Shown: positions 50,769 to 55,616 of the stretch, piece by piece
Numbering within the stretch: the stretch's first letter is position 1
Layout: every line of letters starts with the position of its first letter
Assembly: GCF_001550375.1 (NCBI RefSeq)
Contig: NZ_LRTR01000315.1
Location: 1-55,616, forward strand
Source: Streptomyces europaeiscabiei
GTDB lineage: Bacteria > Actinomycetota > Actinomycetes > Streptomycetales > Streptomycetaceae
Reading direction: 5' to 3'
Length of the DNA stretch: 55,616 bases
The notes under the pieces: model-generated
What the model saw: only the letters and a program-made list of their open reading frames with translations
Told to the model about the DNA's origin: nothing
Database searches by the model: none
Translations under genes and position numbers: made by a program

Positions 50769-50899
50769 TAGGGCTCTATCATCGTAAGGTTCCGGCCACT
50801 CCAGCCATCCGCAGAATGCCCCAGCATCCAGCACCCAGCCCTCAGCCAGCGTGTCCCCACCCGGTGGCCCGGCCCCCGACCAGGAGAGCGAGCCCTCGT

Positions 50900-51964
50900 A
50901 TGCACGTCCCCGACGGATTCATCAACGCCCCCGTCTCGGCGGTCGCCGGAGTCGTCGCCGCCGGTGCGGTCGCCGTGAGCCTGCGCGGCGCCCGGCGTGA
51001 GCTGGACGAACGGACGGCGCCGCTCGCCGGGCTCGTCGCCGCGTTCATCTTCGCCGTGCAGATGCTGAACTTCCCGGTCGCGGCCGGGACCAGCGGACAT
51101 CTGCTCGGCGGTGCCCTGGCCGCGATACTCGTGGGCCCCTATACAGGGGTCCTGTGCGTGTCCGTGGTGCTCCTCATGCAGGGCATCCTCTTCGCCGACG
51201 GCGGCCTCACCGCCCTCGGCGTGAACATCAGCGTCATGGCCGTCGTCACGTCCGTCGTCGCGTACGCCCTCTTCCGCGGACTCGTGAAGGTGCTGCCCAG
51301 GACGCGCCGCTCGATCACCGTCTCCGCCTTCGTCGCCGCCCTGATCTCCGTGCCCGCCGCGGCCGTCGCCTTCACGCTCGTCTACGCGATCGGCGGCACC
51401 ACGGACGTGCCGATCGGCTCGGTCCTCACCGCCATGGTCGGCGTCCACACCCTCATCGGCATCGGCGAGGCCGCGATCACCGCCGCCACGGTCGGTGCCG
51501 TCATCGCCGTACGCCCGGACCTCGTGCACGGCGCCCGGGGCCTGACCGCCCCGCTGAAGCTGCGCGTCGGCGGTGAGCTGGTCGACGCGCCCGCAGCCGA
51601 GCCGACGCCCGCCCCCGTCGCCGCCCGGTCGCCCCGCAGGCTGATCCTCGCCGGCCTCGGCACCTCCCTCCTCCTCGCCGGTGTCGTCAGCTTCTACGCC
51701 TCCGCCGACCCCGACGGGCTGGAGAAGGTCGCCGCGGACAAGGGCATCGACGCCAAGGTCGAGGACCACGCCGCCGCCGACTCCCCGCTCGCCGACTACG
51801 GCGTCGAGGGCCTCACCGACACCCGCCTCTCCGGCGGCCTCGCGGGCGTGATCGGCGTCGGCGTCACGGTCGTCGCCGGTACGGGGATCTTCTGGGCCGT
51901 ACGCAAGCGGCGTACCGGCGAGGACGACGCCACGTCCCCCACCTCCCTGCCCGAGAACGCCTGA
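50900..51964 (+). CDS. nikMN: ECF nickel/cobalt transporter substrate component, NikMN (CbiM-PDGLE) fusion
   Basis: 354 residues from the ATG at 50900. The start MHVPDGF carries the metal-binding His2 of NikM/CbiM. Six to seven helices (about 5-210) follow, then a linker and a NikN-like part with a helix (about 245-265), the signature DPDGLEKVA and a final helix. The NikM-NikN fusion with PDGLE is more typical of nickel than of cobalt systems. Two Nur-like boxes upstream support nickel. No cobalamin gene is adjacent. First gene of a three-gene operon. Confidence 0.9.
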   Translation: MHVPDGFINAPVSAVAGVVAAGAVAVSLRGARRELDERTAPLAGLVAAFIFAVQMLNFPVAAGTSGHLLGGALAAILVGPYTGVLCVSVVLLMQGILFADGGLTALGVNISVMAVVTSVVAYALFRGLVKVLPRTRRSITVSAFVAALISVPAAAVAFTLVYAIGGTTDVPIGSVLTAMVGVHTLIGIGEAAITAATVGAVIAVRPDLVHGARGLTAPLKLRVGGELVDAPAAEPTPAPVAARSPRRLILAGLGTSLLLAGVVSFYASADPDGLEKVAADKGIDAKVEDHAAADSPLADYGVEGLTDTRLSGGLAGVIGVGVTVVAGTGIFWAVRKRRTGEDDATSPTSLPENA

Positions 51965-51965
51965 C

Positions 51966-52727
51966 ATGGGGGCCGGCCACGCCCACAAGCTCTACCGGCA
52001 CGCGCACTCGCCCGTGCACGCCCTGCCGCCGCACACCAAACTCGCGGCCGTCTTCGCCTTCGTGGTCGTCGTGGTGTCGACGCCGCGGGAGGCGATGTGG
52101 GCGTTCGGGCTGTACGCCGTGCTGCTCGGCGTGGTCGCGTGCGTGGCCCGCGTACCCGCCGGGTTCCTGCTCCGGCGGCTGCTCATCGAGATCCCGTTCG
52201 TCGCGTTCGCCGTGCTGATGCCGTTCGTGGCGCAGGGCGAGCGCGTCGAGGTCCTCGGGATGTCGCTGAGCGTCAGCGGGCTGTGGGGCGCCTGGAACGT
52301 CCTCGCCAAGGGAACGCTCGGCGTCGCCGCCTCCGTCCTCCTCGCGTCCACCACCGAACTCCGTGAACTCCTCCTCGGACTCCAGCGCCTCAGACTGCCC
52401 CCGCTGCTCGTCCAGATCGCGTCCTTCATGATCCGCTACGGAGACGTGATCACCGATGAGATGCGGCGGATGCGGATCGCGCGCGAGTCACGGGGGTTCG
52501 AGGCGAGCGGCGTACGGCACTGGGGGGTGCTCGCCAAAACGGCCGGGGCGCTGTTCATCCGCTCGTACGAGCGTGGCGAGCGGGTCCATCTGGCCATGAT
52601 CAGCCGGGGGTACGCGGGCACCATGCCCGTCATCGACGAGGTGACCGCGTCCCGGGCGCAGTGGTCGTACGCCTTCGCCCTGCCGGTCGCCGCACTCGTC
52701 GTATGTCTGCTGGGATGGAGCCTGTGA
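51966..52727 (+). CDS. cbiQ: ECF transporter transmembrane component CbiQ/NikQ
   Basis: 253 residues, ATG 1 bp after the NikMN stop. Energy-coupling membrane protein (T component) with about five to six helices. The cytosolic coupling motifs are MRIARESRGFEASG and MISRGYAGTMP (Ala-Arg-Gly-like), which touch the ATPase. An N-terminal His-rich stretch (GHAHKLYRHAHSPVHALPPH) may bind metal. Confidence 0.92.
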   Translation: MGAGHAHKLYRHAHSPVHALPPHTKLAAVFAFVVVVVSTPREAMWAFGLYAVLLGVVACVARVPAGFLLRRLLIEIPFVAFAVLMPFVAQGERVEVLGMSLSVSGLWGAWNVLAKGTLGVAASVLLASTTELRELLLGLQRLRLPPLLVQIASFMIRYGDVITDEMRRMRIARESRGFEASGVRHWGVLAKTAGALFIRSYERGERVHLAMISRGYAGTMPVIDEVTASRAQWSYAFALPVAALVVCLLGWSL

Positions 52728-53512
52728 CCGCGTCCGAAAGCCTCGCGCCCCCGTCCGAGAGCCTCGTGCCCCCGTCCCTCGAAGTCGCCGGGCTAGCCTT
52801 CGCCTACCCCGACGGCCATCAGGCCCTCTTCGGCGTCGACTTCACCGTCGGGCGAGGGGAGCGGGTCGCGCTGCTCGGGCCGAACGGGGCCGGGAAGACC
52901 ACCCTCGTCCTGCACCTGAACGGCATCCTCACCGGGGGAGCCGGCACGGTGACCGTCGCCGGGATGCCGGTCGGCAAACGGCACATGGCCGAGATCCGGC
53001 GGAAGGTCGGCATCGTCTTCCAGGACCCCGACGACCAGTTGTTCATGCCGACCGTGCGCGAGGACGTGGCCTTCGGGCCCGCAGCGGCGGGAATGCGGGG
53101 CCCCGAGCTGGAGGCCCGGGTGGACAAGGCCCTCGGACAGGTCGGCATGGCGGAGTTCAGGGAACGGCCGCCGCACCACCTCTCGTTCGGGCAGCGGCGG
53201 CGGGTGGCGGTGGCCACCGTGCTCGCCATGGAGCCCGAGATCCTCGTCCTCGACGAGCCGTCCTCCAACCTGGACCCCGCCTCGCGCCGCGAACTCGCGG
53301 ACATCCTGCGGTCGTTGGACGTCACCGTGCTCATGGTCACGCACGACCTGCCGTACGCGCTCGAACTCTGCCCGCGTTCCCTGATCCTCAGCGAGGGTGT
53401 CATCGCGGCGGACGGGGTGACGGGTGAGCTTCTCGTCGACGACGAGCTGATGCGGGCCCATCGGCTGGAGCTGCCGTTCGGATTCGACCCGCGGTCGGTG
53501 AGGGCCCGTTAG
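52715..53512 (+). CDS. cbiO: ECF transporter ATP-binding protein CbiO/NikO
   Basis: 265 residues from the ATG at 52715; a GTG at 52724 overlapping the cbiQ stop (GTGA) is equally likely. Walker A GPNGAGKTT, Q-loop VFQDPDDQLFMPTV, signature LSFGQRRRV (Phe for the usual Gly), Walker B ILVLDEPSSNLDP and H-loop VTHDLPYAL. The N-terminal SESLAPPSESLVPPS is a small duplication. It powers metal import with NikMN and CbiQ. Confidence 0.92.
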   Translation: MEPVTASESLAPPSESLVPPSLEVAGLAFAYPDGHQALFGVDFTVGRGERVALLGPNGAGKTTLVLHLNGILTGGAGTVTVAGMPVGKRHMAEIRRKVGIVFQDPDDQLFMPTVREDVAFGPAAAGMRGPELEARVDKALGQVGMAEFRERPPHHLSFGQRRRVAVATVLAMEPEILVLDEPSSNLDPASRRELADILRSLDVTVLMVTHDLPYALELCPRSLILSEGVIAADGVTGELLVDDELMRAHRLELPFGFDPRSVRAR

Positions 53513-53540
53513 GGCTCGGTGGTGAGGGTTGTCCGCCGGG

Positions 53541-53566
53541 TGCGGGTGGGTGCGGGTGGGTGCGGG
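53541..53566. repeat. 10-bp tandem repeat after cbiO
   Basis: TGCGGGTGGG twice, then TGCGGG; begins 28 bp after the cbiO stop. Confidence 0.85.
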
Positions 53567-53575
53567 CTTCTCGCG

Positions 53576-53637
53576 CAGTTCCCCGCGCCCTTTGAAGGCC
53601 GGGGGCGCCCTGCGCTTTTGAGGGGCGCGGGGAACTG
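53576..53637. terminator. Long inverted repeat between cbiO and ohrR (dispersed-repeat family)
   Basis: CAGTTCCCCGCGCCC (53576-53590) and GGGCGCGGGGAACTG (53623-53637): perfect 15-bp arms with a 32-nt loop. The right arm belongs to the same dispersed family as the segment at 1129-1190. Likely ends the nickel operon transcript. Confidence 0.7.
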
Positions 53638-53701
53638 GACGACCAGCCCCTGCTCACCCGCGGACAAACACGGTCCCCCCGCAGCGCACCACACGCGTCC
53701 G

Positions 53702-53708
53702 TGACAAT
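53702..53708 (+). promoter_or_regulatory. Possible -10 box for a leaderless ohrR
   Basis: TGACAAT is followed 7 nt later by the GTG at 53716. That spacing would place transcription start at the start codon. No good -35 is visible. Confidence 0.4.
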
Positions 53709-53715
53709 GGGGCCC

Positions 53716-54180
53716 GTGACGAATCATGAGGAACCCGAACAGCACGGTTCGCTGCTCCTCGACCAGCAGTTGTGCTTCGCGCTGTACGCGGCCCAGCGCG
53801 CGGTCACCGCCGCGTACCGCCCGCTGCTCGACGAACTCGGCCTCACCTACCCGCAGTATCTGGTCATGCTCTCCCTCTGGGAGCGCGGTGAGACCACCGT
53901 CAAGGAACTGACGGGCGCCCTGCGGCTCGACTACGGCACGGTCTCGCCGCTGCTGAAGCGGCTGGAGTCGGCCGGGCTGCTGAGCCGGGAGCGGTCGCTG
54001 CGGGACGAGCGTTCGGTGCGGATCGCGCTCACCGGGCGCGGCGAACAGCTCCGCGACCGTGCGGCGGCCGTCCCCGCCACCCTCGCGGCCGCCACCGGGC
54101 TGCACGCCCCCGAGGTGGCACGGCTGCGCGAGGAACTGTGGCAGTTGACGGCACGGGCGACGAAGGCGGCAGGCCGCTGA
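53716..54180 (+). CDS. ohrR: MarR-family organic-peroxide sensor OhrR
   Basis: 154 residues from the GTG at 53716 (GTG 53701 and ATG 53707 are alternatives). The N-terminal sensing cysteine is Cys20 in LLLDQQLCFALYAAQRA, the OhrR hallmark. Winged HTH at about 50-115 (YPQYLVMLSLWERGETTVKE, LTGALRLDYGTVSPLLKRLE, RSLRDERSVRIALT wing). Oxidised OhrR leaves its operator, releasing ohr. The adjacent same-strand ohr gene (54365) fits. Confidence 0.9.
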   Translation: MTNHEEPEQHGSLLLDQQLCFALYAAQRAVTAAYRPLLDELGLTYPQYLVMLSLWERGETTVKELTGALRLDYGTVSPLLKRLESAGLLSRERSLRDERSVRIALTGRGEQLRDRAAAVPATLAAATGLHAPEVARLREELWQLTARATKAAGR

Positions 54181-54188
54181 GCGGGCGA

Positions 54189-54227
54189 GGCCGCCCCGTC
54201 GGTCACTCGCCGGTCGGCGGGGCGGCC
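54189..54227 (+). terminator. Hairpin between ohrR and ohr
   Basis: GGCCGCCCCG / CGGGGCGGCC, perfect 10-bp stem with a 19-nt loop, 9 bp after the ohrR stop. ohr is therefore likely to have its own promoter. Confidence 0.75.
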
Positions 54228-54241
54228 GGTGGTGACCTTGT

Positions 54242-54270
54242 GTTACCCATGGTTACTACCCCCTGGTAAC
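54242..54270. promoter_or_regulatory. Candidate OhrR operator before ohr
   Basis: GTTAC occurs at 54242 and 54252, and its complement GTAAC at 54266. GTTAC-N9-GTAAC (54252-54270) and GTTACC-N17-GGTAAC are both possible. Lies 95-123 bp before the ohr start in an AT-richer patch. Confidence 0.4.
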
Positions 54271-54364
54271 CGCTCTCCCCTACCGACCGGTACCTTGTGC
54301 ACGATGTATTCGTGCGCGCCTGTCCTGGGGAGGCCACGCGCTCGTCCTGGGGGAGGCCAAGGGA

Positions 54365-54823
54365 ATGACTGACGACGCCGCGGGGGAGACCCCTTCCGAT
54401 ACGCGTCCGACGAAGATCATGTACGTCGCCGAGGCCACCGCGCACGGGGGCCGGGACGGCTACATCAGCAGCCAGGACGGCCAGATCGACCTCAAGGTCG
54501 CGATGCCACCGGCGATGGGCGGCGACGGCAACGGCACCAACCCCGAGCAACTGTTCGCCGCCGGGTACAGCTCCTGCTTCCACAACGCGCTGGTCCTCGT
54601 CGGCCGCCGCGCGGGCTACGACCTGACCGGCTCCACCGTCGCCGCGAAGGTGGGCATCGGCCCCAACAAGCAGCGCGGTTACGGCCTCGCCGTCGCCCTC
54701 AGCGTCTCCCTCCCGGTCATCGACCAGGACATCGCGGCCAAGCTCGTCGACGCGGCGCACATGGTCTGCCCGTACTCGAACGCGACCCGCGACAACATCG
54801 ACGTCACCATCGTGCTGGGCTGA
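54365..54823 (+). CDS. ohr: Organic hydroperoxide resistance protein Ohr
   Basis: 152 residues. OsmC/Ohr-fold thiol peroxidase that reduces organic hydroperoxides. Catalytic Cys71 (AAGYSSCFHNAL) and Cys135 (MVCPYSNATR) are both present, which places it in the Ohr rather than the OsmC branch. The ATG at 54365 follows GGGGGAGGCC. Paired with ohrR upstream. Confidence 0.95.
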   Translation: MTDDAAGETPSDTRPTKIMYVAEATAHGGRDGYISSQDGQIDLKVAMPPAMGGDGNGTNPEQLFAAGYSSCFHNALVLVGRRAGYDLTGSTVAAKVGIGPNKQRGYGLAVALSVSLPVIDQDIAAKLVDAAHMVCPYSNATRDNIDVTIVLG

Positions 54824-54831
54824 GACGGCCT

Positions 54832-54871
54832 GGAGGGGCCGGGAACGGTCCGGAGCGGCCGGGAACGGCCC
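54832..54871. repeat. 20-bp imperfect tandem repeat after ohr
   Basis: GGAGGGGCCGGGAACGGTCC and GGAGCGGCCGGGAACGGCCC, starting 9 bp after the ohr stop. Confidence 0.85.
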
Positions 54872-54994
54872 GGAGGGCGGCGGCGAGGGGCTGCGGCGGC
54901 CCCGGGCGGGGGAATCCCGGGCCATGCCTGTACGTTGCATCCGTCGTCGTGGCGAGCGGTCGTGGCGAGTGAACGGACAGCAAGGAGCGCCGAC

Positions 54995-55616
54995 GTGGAC
55001 GTGAACGGTACGGTCGCCGAGGGCTTCGAGCCGGTCAGGGCCGCGTTCGTACGCAACTTCGAGGCGCTCGGCGAGCGGGGCGCGGCGGTCGTGGTCTACC
55101 GGCACGGGCGCAAGGTCGTCGACCTGTGGGCCGGCACCCGGGACGTCGACGGCGACGAGCCCTGGCAGCACGGCACCGCCCAGATCATGCGCTCGGCGAC
55201 GAAGGGCGTCGCCGCCGCCGTACCGCTGATGCTGGCCGAGCGCGGGGAACTGGACCTCGACGCGCCGGTGGGCCGGTACTGGCCGGAGTTCAAGGCGCAC
55301 GGCAAGGACCTCGTGCTGGTGCGGCACGTGCTCAACCACCGGGCCGGGCTCCCGGTCCTGGACCGTCCCCTCACCCCCGCCGAGGCGCTGGACCCGCGCC
55401 GGGGCCCGGCGGCCGTGGCCGCGCAGACCCCCGCCTGGGAGCCCGGCACCGACCACGGCTACCACCCCCTGACGTACGGCTGGATGCTCGACGAACTGGT
55501 CCGGCGCGTGACCGGCCGGGGGACCGGCGAGTGGATCGCGTCGGACATCGCCGCCCCGCTCGGCCTGGACGCCGACCTGTGGCTGGGGCTGCCGGACTCG
55601 GCGGCGGCGGCGGACC
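54995..55616 (+). CDS. Class C beta-lactamase-like serine hydrolase/esterase (partial, runs off window)
   Basis: The first 207 residues are visible; the frame is open to the window edge, so the gene is cut. GTG start at 54995 with AAGGAG 8 nt upstream. The fold is the beta-lactamase/EstB type: RSATKGVAAA contains the catalytic SxxK (Ser67, Lys70), followed by LAERGELDLDAPVGRYWPEF, LNHRAGLP and HPLTYGWMLDELV. These enzymes are usually esterases or peptidases rather than antibiotic-resistance enzymes. Confidence 0.88.
   Translation, partial: MDVNGTVAEGFEPVRAAFVRNFEALGERGAAVVVYRHGRKVVDLWAGTRDVDGDEPWQHGTAQIMRSATKGVAAAVPLMLAERGELDLDAPVGRYWPEFKAHGKDLVLVRHVLNHRAGLPVLDRPLTPAEALDPRRGPAAVAAQTPAWEPGTDHGYHPLTYGWMLDELVRRVTGRGTGEWIASDIAAPLGLDADLWLGLPDSAAAAD

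Larger units (their letters stand above)
50550..50899. other. Gene-free stretch between the SsgA-like and NikMN genes
   Basis: 350 bp without a credible gene. The left half should carry the SsgA-like promoter; I see no clear motif there. The right half has the two Nur-like boxes (50741-50768), a TATCAT that could be a -10 (50777-50782), and a leader of about 110 nt before NikMN. I looked for a cobalamin riboswitch and saw no B12-box-like conserved sequence. Confidence 0.6.

Noticed and set aside
50550..50899. Cobalamin riboswitch before the cobalt/nickel operon
   Set aside because: The leader of about 110 nt is too short and shows no B12-box-like conserved core; the Nur-like boxes explain regulation better.
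34..55616. TTA (bldA-dependent) leucine codons
   Set aside because: Reading the TTA and TAA trinucleotides I could find against the called frames, none fell in frame as a TTA codon. This was done by eye and is not an exhaustive count.
34..55616. Mobile elements, prophage, toxin-antitoxin, CRISPR or a biosynthetic cluster
   Set aside because: No transposase, integrase, repeat-spacer array, PKS/NRPS or terpene synthase was seen. The tRNA-Ala has no integrase or partial duplicate nearby, so it is not a used attachment site in this window.
54995..55616. Antibiotic-resistance beta-lactamase
   Set aside because: The SxxK and context words fit the EstB/serine hydrolase branch; no signal peptide is seen and the gene is incomplete, so resistance is not supported.

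Overview
The window is chromosomal DNA of a high-GC actinomycete, almost certainly a Streptomyces. The signs are very high GC with strong third-position GC bias, frequent GTG/TTG/CTG starts, an SsgA-like sporulation protein, the cell-division protein SepX, and several Streptomyces-type families. It holds about 50 protein genes and one tRNA. I saw no insertion sequence, integrase, prophage, CRISPR array or biosynthetic cluster. The last gene runs off the right edge.

Layout. 34-2781: a WYL regulator divergent from a DHA2 drug exporter. 2974-7025: fructose operon fruR-fruK-fruA (regulator, 1-phosphofructokinase, PTS IIABC). 7318-14061: small membrane protein, DUF6227-like protein with an internal duplication, L,D-transpeptidase, P1 peptidase coupled to LtrA, MscL, SAF/CpaB-like protein. 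14239-18821: mtnP, a zinc-ribbon FmdB/Ruc-like gene preceded by a CIRCE element, an MFS exporter and a cation/proton antiporter. 19142-21931: penicillin-acylase-type hydrolase. 21993-28279: fthC facing galU-glp(moeA)-moaC-mogA-rimJ-like-sepX, then tRNA-Ala(CGC).

28546-35154: hypothetical, GNAT, exonuclease III, a MerR regulator divergent from a Baeyer-Villiger monooxygenase / hydrolase / short-chain dehydrogenase operon, and a repeat-rich small protein. 35388-42242: tricorn-type protease, divergent from a TetR gene followed by an MMPL exporter, with two matching palindromic operators between them. 42426-46036: epoxide hydrolase, DinB-like protein, two unknown proteins, secreted intradiol dioxygenase. 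46187-49974: one operon of ABC ATPase, ABC permease, histidine kinase and response regulator. 50175-53512: SsgA-like protein, then an ECF nickel/cobalt importer (NikMN, CbiQ, CbiO) behind two overlapping Nur-box-like sites. 53716-55616: OhrR, Ohr and a partial class C beta-lactamase-like hydrolase.

Three themes stand out. (1) mscL, the Ruc-like gene, fthC, galU, glp, an acetyltransferase gene and sepX are a conserved actinobacterial neighbourhood, also found in Mycobacterium (around Rv0985c-Rv0996), here with moaC and mogA set inside it. (2) Several regulatory sites can be read directly: CIRCE, twin Nur boxes, twin TetR palindromes and a palindrome in the MerR promoter region. (3) Short tandem repeats are common and show a pattern: inside genes the periods are multiples of three, whereas copies that span or follow stop codons have mostly other periods and often duplicate the stop.
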